From Theileria orientalis strain Shintoku (Eukaryota > Apicomplexa > Aconoidasida > Piroplasmida > Theileriidae): a stretch of 64,000 nt of DNA. The DNA lies in NCBI RefSeq assembly GCF_000740895.1, contig NC_025261.1:1178001-1242000 (forward strand). The letters run 5' to 3'. This document shows, piece after piece, positions 32,640 to 44,700 of this stretch. The notes below the pieces were generated by a model, which saw nothing but the letters and a program-made list of their open reading frames with translations, was not told the origin of the DNA and did not search any database. The position numbers and the translations under genes are program-made. Within the stretch, counting starts at the first letter, position 1. Each line of letters opens with the position of its first letter.

Positions 32640-33554
32640 TTATTCCTCTATGTTTGGTGCTAGGTAGAAATTTATGAAACTCGTGTCCTCCTCGTCACTG
32701 AACCCGAACTTCACCGACAATGGTATTCCTGCCGATAGGTTTATTGAGACCTGCTCCGCCAAATTAGTTGCCTTAGAGAATAAGACCAGGTACCGAGTTG
32801 CGAATATTTGAGACAGGTTCTCGATGCTCGTTACTCGCACCTCGCCCACGTCCGAGTGGAACCTCTTGCTCGCTCTTATTCCTTCTCCTTCCGTTTCCAG
32901 TCTCATCTCGTTCTCTGACATGCTTATGGTCACAGTTTCCCCGATCGAGTGCAGGTACTTGGCAAATTCCTGGAACTTCTTAGAGTTCATGACACACTTG
33001 CAGGAGTAATCGCAGGACGGGATTTCAAGGTGCTCCCTATCAACTTCAATCAGTTTAACTTGTGCCTCCAGAGAGTCGGATTCTGTGTTAGAAATTAGAT
33101 AGTAATCAACGGTATTAACATATGAATAACAAGTAATAATGAAACTAGATAACTAGTACTAACTAGCTACTAGTAACAGGTACAAACGACATAATCCAAA
33201 TAATTAATTACCTAGAGTCAAATTGGCGCCAACATCCTCAATTATTCTTATATTGAGCACCGGATCCTCTGACATATCCCCCCTTGATAAGTAAATCAGG
33301 GATTTCTCCTTGACCACTGATAGAATTTTCAGCATAAACGATATATTAATGCCGAGTGTGCACGGCAAGTCGCAACGATATAGGTGAAAGAAATCTGGCG
33401 CTAATTTTAAATGAATTAGAGAAATGTGTGAGTTATCCATGGCCTGCATGGTTAGACCTTCGTCTGAACAGTCTATACTGACGTCGCTGCAGATTTCCTT
33501 CAAGGACTCAAAAAGACGTCTAAGAAACATGCCATCAAGTTTACATTCAAACAT
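32640..33554 (-). CDS. PCNA: Proliferating cell nuclear antigen (sliding clamp)
   Basis: CDS complement(join(32640..33082,33212..33554)), 261 residues, the usual PCNA length. PCNA is the homotrimeric clamp that holds polymerases and repair factors on DNA. The start MFECKLDGMFLRRLFESLK, then SIDCSDEGLTMQAMDNSHISL and CDLPCTLGINI are typical (family: D.GL.LQAMD.SHV.L). The interdomain connector is VKLIEVDREHLEIP; the second domain has SENEMRLETEGEG, and the end is PLSVKFGFSDEEDTSFINFY and LAPNIEE. A T-L-E codon is completed across the intron. Apicomplexa carry two PCNA genes; which one this is I cannot tell. The start divides the region cleanly from AT-rich upstream DNA. Confidence 0.95.
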
Positions 33555-34447
33555 GTTGAATATTTAGGAATGATTAATAGTTAGATGAGTGATTTCTATA
33601 ATAGCCTATTTAGGTCAATTGAATGTTAAATTGCAGTAATTAGAGACAATTAAGTTATTGCTAATGCTGGTGTGTACTTATAAGTTGATAAACGGACAGA
33701 TTTATTGCTGTGCGGTTGACAATGGAAGATCAATAATTAAAAAATGTGTAAAAGTATTCTTGTAACCCTAAATGAGAAAATCTCAATTAAACCTTTAAAA
33801 TTTTATTAGCTCTGTCTGTTTGGTTAAAATTGAAAAGTAGATAATGGTAATAATCTATTCAGTAGATTAATTTAAAATTACTGTCCGAAAAGTAGAATCC
33901 CTTAAATGTTAATTTAATGTTTAAAAAATAATTATTTGGGAACAAATATAAAACAATAAACGCTAAAAGGGGTTAAAGGAGTTTAATAAAAAGAATAAAA
34001 GTAAAATGTGTAGTAATACACAAACAACATCGAAACCCATTCCCCACAGTTGAATTGTACTTATTTAGTTGTAAACTGCCATATAAAGTTGTTAGTTTTT
34101 AATTTAATGTAAACAAAGATTAGAAAATTAAATAATATCGCAGATGTTTGGTTATTCCGTATTTTTACTTGAAGTATTATAGTGTTTCATATAGGCGAAC
34201 GTGTATGATAAAATCCTCTAAATAACTGGAACTAACTGAGTTTATTGGACTTGGATTAGTTGTATTTGTAAGAAATAAAATATATTTGGCAGATCTAATA
34301 TATTTGTTCCCGATTTCTTTTGATTTAGAGGTGTTTTTTGCTAATTTGGCCTTGATTTTACTTTAAAATGCAACATTGGTTTTAAATTAAGTAATCTTAG
34401 AAATTTTAGATAATTTGCAGTTATTCCGTATAGTTTAAGTATAAAAA
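33555..34447. other. AT-rich divergent intergenic region
   Basis: 893 bp between the start codons of PCNA (minus) and the 34448 gene (plus); it should hold both promoters. It is very AT-rich. A telomere-like ccctaaat appears once near 33766 and is probably chance. I see no gene. Confidence 0.5.
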
Positions 34448-36957
34448 ATGGAAGCGACGTGCCTGGGAGACCTGTTTGATAAGGTCAACTACACAGTCGA
34501 ATGCGTTGATATGAAAAGCTCCAAAGAGTATGATCGCAACCTGCAGCTGATGAAGAGGCTCAACCTGGGCGGCTTATACAAGTTCTTGAAAGCACTCTCG
34601 AACACCTTCAGCCTGAATTACATATCCACGTCGAGGCCGACGAGATTGGAGTACGACTCCTCGACCAGACAGCTGCTGAAAACACTCAAAAGCGTATTTT
34701 CGAACAAGAGAAGGAGAGTTAACTTTAGCCCGAACGTACACTCAGTGTCGTACGGGAACACGGGAGCGGCCGGAGGCCACGCCTGTAGCATGCTCGGCGC
34801 AACCAGCAGCATCGGCAGCTCAACGACAGTGGAGTCGGCGACGATGGAAGACATGGAATATGGACCGCCGAACGTCGACTTCTTCGTAAACGATAAGCAA
34901 TTAGTGGTAGTTTCGCCCTACCAGGGAGGGAACCTGAGAGTGACCACAATACCAACCGGAAAAGAGTCAGGAGCGTCAACGCCACACACAGAGTCGTCGA
35001 AGAGTAAGGGCCTGATCATGAACACGGGGCTGAAGAGTTTCCTGGTGGTGACGGGAAACGAAAGTCAGGTGACGACGCTGTGCGTAAATGAGTTCTTCGG
35101 GTTCGGATTTGAAGTGTTCGCAGGGTTTGCAGACAAGGCAGTGTGCTTCTTCAGAATGAATCTGACGCCAGAGGCGGAGTTGTACGACCCGAACGCAGAG
35201 TACGGCGCGACGGGGTGCTACAACCTCACGGGCTACCTGAACCTGGGCAAGGTGCCGCTGACCTCGAAGTTCAGCCCGAACAGAGAACTGGTGCTCGCGT
35301 CAACCAGAAAGAGCCTGTACCTGCTGGAAAAGAGCGGCTTCGACCTGGAGTACGAAAAGCTGTGCGAGTTTAAGCCAGGCTCGCTGGTGTGCGCAGACTT
35401 CCTGAACGACTTTGAAATCATGGTGCTGGAAAACAACGGCCTGCTGACGATGTACAAAAAGTATAACCTGAAGTTTAACGTGTACATTAGATATAACCTG
35501 GGGTCTCTGCTGACGCAGGCGCCAACTGCGGACAGAGCCGAAGGGGCAACCGTTAACAGCCCAGCACCAGGCTCAAGCGGAACGGCAGGCGGCGTCGGCG
35601 TCAGAGGATTTAACAATTTTAGCCTGGGAACGAGGAGGAATGCGAGTGTGACGCCAAGTAGGGCAGGGAAGATGGTCAGGGACCCGAATGGTAACGTGTT
35701 TATACTGGTGAAGGACACAGCACTGATTAAGTTGACGTGGAATGAAACGCTGATACCGTACTCGAACGTAGTGTCGTTTCAAACGCCAAACAACATGGTG
35801 GGAGACAATCAAGATAGGAGGTACGTGATGTTATTTTGATAATTAATGGTGGTAGTAAGATGGTTGCTATAGCGACCGCCCGATTGGTGATAATTAGTAC
35901 TGATGAATACATATTTACTAGTTAGGCTAATTGAATTTGTAACTAGTCATCAGATTAAACAGATTAAGCTAATTGAATGCGTAGGTTTATCACGGATTTC
36001 AACGTTGAAAATAACTTAATCGTCGTGACGTTTAGAGGATCGGATCTAGTTCACCTCTACAGCCTAACGTCCTTTAAGGAAATACATCACCTGAAGCCCC
36101 CGAGGACGAGATACACGCCAACGTTTGTGAAGTCGTGTTCAGACAATAACTTTTGTTACTTGGTGGTACTGTGGTCGTACAAAGGATTTGAAAGTAAAAT
36201 TGACGGCATTAAGGGGCCTGGTGCAAAGAGAAGACCGCCTCCAGACTACGTGGAGGTGGAAATGGACGTAAAGTTGAGGAGTCTGCTCGAGAATGGAATA
36301 ATTGAAAGAGAAGAGCTAGAATACGATGAAACGGACATAGTGAGGACGTACAAGATTAAGTCGGCGTTGACGAGGACGTCGAAGAGCGATGACGTGTCGC
36401 AGACGACGTACAGTAAGACTGCAGGAATGTATCCCACAGGTTACAGCGGAGACTTCAGAGGATTCGACGGCACGCACGGGTACGGAGGCAGCATCAGCAC
36501 GTTCGGGGATGGATATAGAGACCCGGCGCCCAGGAAGTTGCCACAGCTGTCCTCACTGAATCCGAAGATAAAACCCAGATACACCACGAGTATGTGTGAT
36601 AGATAGTTAGGTATCCTGATTGTTGGTTAGATAAGTTGGTAGATATTATGACTGTTAAGTATATGGGTAGGTAGGTGGGTAGGTAGGCATTTAAGTAGAT
36701 AGGTATCCTATTATGTGGATAGGTAGCCTATTAGGTGGATAGGTAGGTAGGTAGGTAGTCCTATAGTTAAAGAGGTAGGTAATCATTTTATACTCAACAA
36801 TATGTGACTTCTTGTAGGATTTAACGATTTCAACAAATACGATGATTCGTTCGCCAATAGGAAACACATACTGGGAAGGAAGCTGGATACTAATTTGGCG
36901 CAGGAAAACATATATTCAATAGATGAATTTATAAGAAATAGAAGAACTGTACTATAA
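34448..36957 (+). CDS. Unrecognised large protein, possible beta-propeller
   Basis: Three exons: 34448-35819, 35983-36588 or close to it, and about 36819-36957. The first junction rebuilds an Arg codon (AG + G). The N-terminal part is helical (LFDKVNYTVECVDMKSS, LGGLYKFLKALSN). From residue about 140 the sequence turns to short strands with a repeat pattern of the propeller kind: KQLVVVSPYQGGNLRVTT, TSKFSPNRELVLASTRKSL, CADFLNDFEIMVLENNGLL, FILVKDTALIKLTWN, LIVVTFRGSDLVHLYSL. Distant similarity to the N-terminal propeller of the Nup155/Nup170 family is possible, but I cannot support it by a diagnostic motif. Gly/Ser-rich linkers occur around residues 355-385 and in the last third. The final exon ends FIRNRRTVL. 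Confidence 0.65.
36640..36790. repeat. GGTA/GTAG microsatellite in an intron
   Basis: Tandem ggta/gtag tetranucleotides with interruptions (tatgggtaggtaggtgggt, then ggataggtaggtaggtag), in the last intron of the 34448 gene. Confidence 0.75.
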
Positions 36958-37373
36958 AAATAATTTGAACGATTGTTGTATACTTGTAAACTATGAATAT
37001 GTAATGTAGAATATAATGTGTAGAGTGTAGTAGGCGATTTGTAGTAAGATGGAAAAAATAAGAAAATTGGTAAATAAAGTATAAGGTGTAAGTATATAAA
37101 GAAAAGAAAGGTGATAATGAGTAAAAATTAAAAAATAAATGTGGGAAGTGAAAAAAAAGAAAATGAAAATGGAATGTGGAAAATAGTAGAATCTTAGTGA
37201 AATGAAGAAAGTAATTAGAAATTAGGTAGATAAAGTAGAATGGTGATTGTTAAAAGGGATGTGGACAGCGTGAAACAAATTTCGAAGAAAATTGAAAAAG
37301 AATCCAGTGGCGAACCAGGAAAATTCGCTATTGATACGATGGGGTGTAATGGTAGTTAGTCAGTTTATTAATA
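36958..37373. other. AT-rich intergenic region
   Basis: 416 bp between two plus-strand genes. The plus strand is strongly purine-rich around 37080-37240. It should hold the 3' end of the first gene and the promoter of the second; no gene is seen. Confidence 0.4.
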
Positions 37374-38373
37374 ATGAAAATTCTAGTATCAACCGCCCTT
37401 TTACTAATTAATCTAGCTTGCGCTACGAATGTGGACCTAGAGAGAGAAAACTCTAACCATCTAGTAACATTAACCGAATCGACATTTGAGAAGTTGACGC
37501 AGGCCTCTTCCGGTTCAACAACAGGTATCCCACAGATAATATAGAAATAAACTAGATAAGAATTGGTATAAAGCAGGTGTTGAGAGAGGGTGTAACTGAG
37601 AATTAGAGCATAACTTGCACTTGAAACGACATCGACGCGTCTGTTATGTGGCCTAATTTAATAAAATCGGCACACCCTGCTGAAATACGCACATTGTACT
37701 ATTTATTACACTTGTTTTGGCCAATCTACATTAGTTAGTGCGGATAGTTAAGTACCTGGTGGCATGAGGAATGACGATGGTGTAGGAACATGGTTCGTTA
37801 AGTTTTACGCGCCGTGGTGTTCGCACTGCAGGAGAATGGCACCAGCATGGGAGTCGCTGGCAAAGGAGCTCAAAGGCCAGGTCAACGTGGCAGACGTCGA
37901 CGTGACCAGGAACCCTAAACTGGGCAGAAGATTTCAGATAAAGGGGTACCCGACCCTTGTTCTGTTCCACAAGGGAAAGATGTATCACTACGAGGGAGGC
38001 GAGAGAACAGTGGAAAAGCTGTCGCAATTTGCTCTAGGTAGGTGTTACTAGTGGATTCTAACGGTGACTGGCTATTGCTGGGTGCAGCCGCCGAGTATAA
38101 TCGACTAATTTATGAGTAGGTGAATTCAGCAAAACGGACGCGTTGCCCGTTCCAGCTCCACTGTCAGTGTTCGCTCTCGCAAGCGACTTTGTAGTGAGTG
38201 GAGTCAACGAAGCTCTGAGAGTGTACGACGCAGCACTGGCAGGATTTGTCACAATATCCACGTTCGCATTTTTATTCGGAATGGTTGTCGGACTTGTACT
38301 GTCGTTATTTTTATTCACAAGAAAAGCAACAAGGAAGCCGAAGGTACTAACGGAACGTAAAAAGGATAAATGA
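37374..38373 (+). CDS. Membrane-anchored thioredoxin/PDI-like protein
   Basis: Three exons: about 37374-37524, 37753-38036 and 38127-38373. Residues 1-18 (MKILVSTALLLINLACAT) form a signal peptide. The thioredoxin domain follows: FVKFYAPWCSHCRRMAPAWE carries the active site Cys-Ser-His-Cys in place of the usual Cys-Gly-His-Cys of PDI. VNVADVDVTRNPKLGRRFQIKGYPTLV is given here in parts and includes the cis-proline (GYPT). LFHKGKMYHYEGGERTVEKL ends the domain. A transmembrane helix (FLFGMVVGLVLSLFLF) and a basic tail (KATRKPKVLTERKKDK) complete the protein. This is the build of the TMX-type oxidoreductases of the endoplasmic reticulum, which form or rearrange disulfides. The exon 2 acceptor (ttaag) is weak but keeps the frame. 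Confidence 0.85.
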
Positions 38374-38749
38374 GAAGTTAATGTGTATTAATATAGATGG
38401 ATTTGTGTTAACTATTCAGTTGTATTTCACGCTTGTCGTTTAACAATTGGATGTTAATTGGACGTTTTGATTTATAGGAGCAGTAGGGAATTTTTTAAAC
38501 AAGGTAAATTGGATTGTATTGTATTGGTAGGGAGTATTGGATAATAAGAGTTATAAGAGTGAGGCTTGTATGGGAGTTGAAGGTGATAATAGAGTTGATG
38601 TAGAGCTTTGTGTATGTTGGTAATTTTTAAAAACCTTTGGATATTTGGGAATTAATAAATAAATCGATAATGGAGATATCAGGAAGATGAGCTACCATAG
38701 CATAGTATAACTAATATAGGCTGGTAAAACGTACCTCTTAAACCAAAGA
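38374..38749. other. Convergent intergenic region
   Basis: 376 bp between the stop codons of the thioredoxin-like gene (plus) and the giant gene (minus), so it holds two 3' UTRs. No gene is seen. Confidence 0.4.
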
Positions 38750-41700
38750 TCAAACTCCTCCCACCAAGTACGCCATTATCGACTCCTCCTGGCAGTTACT
38801 ATCCGTTTCCATTATCAACCTGTCCCGGCCCTTGGAACCGTACTCGATGCCCAGCGACTTGCGTATCTCGTAGGCGCGCCGTTCTATGAGTTCCCGCAGA
38901 TCAATCTCGAGCCCGGGGTAGTTGCGAGGGTAGGCAGGTATGCCGAGCACCGTTTTTCCCAGTTTGTCCTGTATTTCCCGGGCGTCTCGGGCAAACGCGG
39001 CGTCGCGCGCGCACGTTTGTTCGCGGTTTTCGCGCTGTTCCTGGGAGGTTTGGTCGGTCTGGCCGTTGTTTTGGCGGCCGTTGTGGTTGTTGTTGCCGTT
39101 ATGGGCGGGTTGGGGGCCACCCGTGCCCGTAGCAGGGGGCGGACACTCGGCGCAGTTTTCGCCGTTAGCCCCGGGTTGGGTAGCGGCGGGCTGGGTGCTC
39201 GGGGCGTCCTTGCAGCTGTCCCCCGTCCCTGTGCCCGTCCCTGTATTCGTGTGGCCCGCGCCCGTGCCCGTTTGACCCGCACCCGCCCCTGTACCCGCCT
39301 GACTGGCGGCCATCCGGACCCACTTGAGCTGGGCAGGCGGTTTCGACGGGGCCGGGTCGTCCGTGCCCCCGTTGCCAGTGGTGGGTACGCCACTCGCTCC
39401 GTTACCGCTACCACCCCCTCCGCCCCCGTTGCCGTTACCACCCCCTTCCTGTGGCCCGGAGCACAACCGCCACCACTCGCTCGGCCGGCCCCTGAAGCCG
39501 AGCTCGACCACCAGGGGCCAATAGTGGGCGCAATCGTACATGTAGTAGTACGTACACACGGTTTGCAGTTGTTTTTCGGGTGCGTATTTGAAGCAGAACG
39601 CCTGGGTAGTGGTGGTGGTACTAGGGGTAGGGGTAGGGGCGGGCTGAGCGGGGCACTGCCCATTTGACGAGGCCACCACCGTCCCCTGACCCGCACCCGC
39701 ACCCTCGGGACAGGGCGGCTGGGCGTACGTCACCCGGCCCAGCCTAAACCCCTCGTGCTCCGGCTTGTGCGTGTAGCGCCGGTAGCACTGCAGGTCCTGG
39801 GTGGTGACGCGCACCCGAACCGGGTCGGGCGGGTAGTTGTGGGTTAGGTATGTGTAGTCGTCGGCGGCGGCCGACCCCGTTTGCCCGTCCGTAGATACCG
39901 ACTGGCTTGACGGTTGTTGCTGGCCGTTCGTACCCGCCGATCCCGGCTGCTGATCGGGCCGCTTCGGCTTAAGCTTCGCTATGGCCTCAACGGTCAGGCG
40001 CAGATAAACGGGGTTCAGGAGCACGGACACCCGGAACAGCTCGGGGAGTAGCTTATTGGCGTCAAAGGTCTTATCGTCGCACATGCAATTCGTGGACCCG
40101 GCGCCCCCCGGGCCGTTGCCCACCCTAACCCACTGCTTGCAGTAGTCCGCCATGCACACGGGCCGGTACGCGTGTTTGTCGTAGCACAGCATCAGCGGCC
40201 GCGGGTCCTCGCCGTAGAAGAACACGTACAAATTGCCCTTACAGGTGGTGTACGACAGCTGTACTGACTGGCCGTTTTTGCCGTTTTTACCCCCGGTTTC
40301 GCCGTTTTTGCACCCGGTTTCGCCGTTACTCGTGGTCTGGCCGTCGCACAACTCTAGGCCCTCGTTGCCCTGGCCTTCTCCCTGCTTGGGGCAGGGCTGG
40401 CACTGGGCACTGGCGCCCTTTCCACCCGCCTTATCGACCCAGAGGCACAGCACCAGCCCGCCCACCTCGCTGATACCCGAGGCGGTGGTCAAAGCGTGTT
40501 TGAAACAGCGGTACCCCCCTGGTTGCAGGCCCGGACAGTGCACTTCCTCCACTGGGATTTCGGTCGCATTGGGTTCAGACGGGGCTGAGGGTTGCCCTTT
40601 GTTGTCGCACAGGTGGGCATCATAGGTGGTCTTAAGGGTAACGTGGTGCAGCAGCGCGTCCCTAGTGGCGAGGGGCTTGCCCGCTGTAAGGGCGTTGGTG
40701 CCTGTTGTCTTAGAGGTTTTTTCGGCTTCATCCGCTTCTTTGGCCACCTCTTTGAGTATCCTGGTTTTTACGTCGAATAACTGTTTCGCCGCCTTTTGGT
40801 TTGAACTCTTGTCGCCCGTGCCGGTATCAAAAACGTCAGTGATTAACCCGTTCTGGCCGGTTTTGTACTCGGTTGCCACGGGGCGCGTGCTCAGCACGAT
40901 TTGCAGTTTCTTGCTATTGTTAAACAGTGCTTTATCCAGTTCATCACTTAGCTTTTTGTCATCGGACATGTCCAGCGACCCGGTACCTTTTGTGTACGTT
41001 TTCTTACCACGGTCCTTCAAAACGTAGTACAGGTTACACTCGAGTTTGGGGCAGGGGCCGCCATTATCGGTGGTACACATCGCAACCACGATCGGACTTT
41101 TATGTCCGGTGTCGAGTTTGTAGTAGAAAACGACGACCACGGGGAACGCGCCACACTTCAGGCCGCCATTCTTATCATGGGACGCGGAGATGCACTTGCC
41201 GTTGGCACCGCCACCGCCGGCCCCGTTCAACTTGATGCACGTACTGTCACCACCCTGTTCACTGCCCTCACCTTTGCTGTTAACGCCGCCGTAGTGTATG
41301 TTGCCCAGGCGGAACCCGTCCCCTTTACCCGTTATTCCGGCGTGCGTGTGCGTGAACCTATGGTAACAGAACGACCCGCAGGCGAATTGTGCCAATACCC
41401 GGATCCTGACCCGCCGCCCGTTGAACCAATGTACCCCGTAGTATTTGCAGGGTCGTGAACACGTCGAAACTACATTGATGTTAACGGGGTTGAGGAAATC
41501 GGCGACCCCGACCAGCGCCTTTATAAGCGGGCACTTGTCGCAAGTCCCGGTCGGTGGTGTCTGGGCGCACCCGCATTTCGCCGCGTCCGCCCCTTGTACC
41601 TCGGTACACTGGGTCCACTTTTGCTCGTTGTACGCTGCCATGTCCTTGGCCCGGTACGCCCACCCGTTGTAACACACCAGGAGCGGTCGCGGGTCGCAGC

Positions 41701-44700
41701 CGTAAAAGTAAACGCACACCTTATCCCCGTTATCGGGGTGGTGGTACCTTACCGAGCCGTTTTGGGCCGCGTCACCGTTGAGCTGGACCTGCTTGTACTT
41801 TCCCCGTTCACCAGTGGGTATCAAGAACTTCAGGCCGGTTATCAGGTTGATGTTGCACAGGGGATCCTTAAAAGGCCCATTAAGCTTGACAAACGGGGTC
41901 AGATCGTGGGTCATAACCTTGAAACCGTATTGCTTAACGCACGCACAGGGACCTGTTCCCGCACCCGTTTCTGTCTCGTCCTTAACCGTAATCTCTCTGC
42001 CGGTGAGCCGGTTCACGTCGTTGTCGTTGCCAGGCGATCTAAGTTCAGATTTTGGTTTGATGGCGCTCTCGACGGCCTTTTTGATCTCTTTATCGTTGTA
42101 CTTCCCGCCCTGACCACCGTTCTTGTCGCTCGTCCATTCCGTCAATATCACGGCCGCGTTGAGCAACAAGAAATCGGTTTTGTCGTCCAGTTTTACGGGC
42201 GTTTCACCCGATTTGGACCCGTTTACCAGGCGCCACGTATACTCGTACCCCGGCCCACCACCTAAACCGCCACCGCCGCCAGTTGAACCGTTCTTGGTGG
42301 CCAGGATGTAGTAGCCGTACTTTTTGCCTGAGTTGGTGCCGGTCACCGCCTCGCCGTTCTTTACTGGGCCGTCCGTGTTCAGCAGCACGATCAGCTGCGG
42401 CAACATGTAGCACTTGTCGCTCGTGGAGTAGTAAACGACCAGGGTGTTCCACCCGTTCTCGTTGACCAGGTTTTTGTGGTTCCCGTTGCCGTTGCGTCCA
42501 CCGGTGCCTTTAGCGACCTCGATCTTGGTTGTGCCGTTGTCACCCGGTTCAGCCGATGCGGGGGCGCCGTTACAGGTCTGGCCGGCCCCTAAACCGGGCC
42601 CGTCACACTGGCCGTTTTTCAGGGCGGTCGGGGTCACCCCGTCCTGCGTGATCTCCTTCCCGCAGTACATCAGCTGGCCGATCCGGAACCCGTTCTTCGT
42701 CCTGTGCACGACCTTCACGTAGGCCTTTTGAGCGTCGTCGCCCGTGGGTTTTTTCTCGGTCAGGCACACCCTGTTGTTGCCCACCGACGTGTCCAAATCC
42801 TTCCCCCCGTTGCTCTCGGGGAGCCCGTACCCGGTGCCCGCGCCTGAACTGCCGCCCGAACCGGCCTTGCTGGCCTTCTCGGGGTCCAGGTCTATACGGT
42901 TCAGGCACTCGTTTACCCTGTCCAGTTCGTTGGCGAGTTCTTTGCAGCACGGGCAGTCCGGGCCGCAGTCGGCGCCCTGGGCATCGTCCTGGCCCGGACA
43001 GCACGCGCACCCGCCCTTGCACTCGCCCGCCGTTTTGCACAACCCGGGGACGCACACCCACCGGTCGAAATAACAATCGCGGCTCTCCGGCTTGTAAAAA
43101 AACCCGTTGTACCGGAGCATCAGGGGCACCGTGTCCGTCTCAGAGCCACCGTTTGCATTTCCACTGGGTTTCGGGCCACCGGTCGCGTAAAAATACACGT
43201 ACACGTCGCCCATGCACTGGTTGTAGTGGACAGGCGGTATTGTGAACCCGTTTGAGGGGCCGGGTTCGGGTGGACAACTGGCGGTGGGCCCCGGGGGAGC
43301 AGCGGGGCACCCACCCTCGCTCTGACTGGACGGGCACCCACCGGGACCCACACCCTCCGCCGAATACAGCGGGATCTCGACCACCCCGTTTGCGCCCGCA
43401 TCGCCGTTTCTCCCGGGCAATGTAAAAACCAGGCCGGCCACCTGGTAGTGGACGGGTTTTAGCGCCTCTGTAAGCCCGTGTTTCAGGCACTTGTACTTTC
43501 GAGCGGTTAGGGCGGGGCACTGGCACTCGCAGACCGTGACCTTGACCTCCCCGTTCTGGGAGACGCCGTTTTCAATAGGCTTGAACTGGCCCTGTCCGTT
43601 TTTGGCCCCCTTGCTGGCGTCCCGGCCCTCCAGCGCGTACCCCTGGCCCCCGTTTTTGCACTCCAGGCGTATCCGCACCACCTTTTTGAGGCAATAGCGT
43701 ATCGCGTCGAGGTACCGGGTCAGGCATTCGGGCTTCGCTACGAGGTCTTTGGCGCAATCCGTGTCCTTTTCCCACACCAACCTGTTCCCGCTGTCCCCGT
43801 TTATCTTTATCAGCTTATAGTACTCTTTGGCCTCGTTGTCCCCGTTGTCGCCGTTCTGCACCCCGTTACCCGGCTTGGCAAACTCCAGCTCCACCAGTAA
43901 CGGGTCGCAGTACCCGGTATCGTGGTTGTAGTAGTACACGGCGACGGATAGCAGGGGGGCCCACTTGTCAGAGGCGGCGAGGTCCTTGCCCCCGTTGTTA
44001 TAGTAGTCAATTTTACATGTGTCTCCAGTGCATCCGTTCCCGCAATAGACGACGTCGCCCAGTCTAAACCCGTTGTTCGCGCTACTGGACGCGTCGCCGG
44101 ACCCGTTTCCCGTGCCGGCCGGCTTGTGGGTGAGCTTCCTGTAGCAGCTCTGGGTGGTGGCGGACTGGCTGCACGTCTGCGCGGTTGATTCGGACGGCTG
44201 TGTGTTCGGTACGTCCTGGCACTCGACCTGGACCTGGACCTTCTTGCCCATGTACTGGTGCACCTCGTACTTGCAGGTGTTGCCGCCCGAGCTACTAGTT
44301 TCGCTTTGGCAGGTGGTTTGGCCACTGGTAGGGGCGGCCTGGCACTCGGTGCCGGCGCCCGCTGCACCGGGCTCGCAGGGCTGGCACGGGGTTTGGGCGC
44401 CCTCCCCCGCCGTACCCGGGTGCTGGAACAGGTCGACGGTGTTCAGGAACCCGACCGTCGTCGTGAGCGCCTTAAAAAGCGCCTTGCATTTCTCGCAGTT
44501 CACATCTGCGCCCCCTGAACCCCCGTTTGAGCAGGTGCAGGTTCCAGCGCTTTCGTCACCCAGGTCGACCTTGACCCACGTGTCGAAATACCCGTTCTTA
44601 TCTTTGGGGCGGTACCAGCAGCCTCCGTAGCCCAGAAGTAGTGGTCTAGGGTCGCCCGTGCCTGCTGACCCGCTGGTCCGGCCGCCCGTCCCGCCAACGC

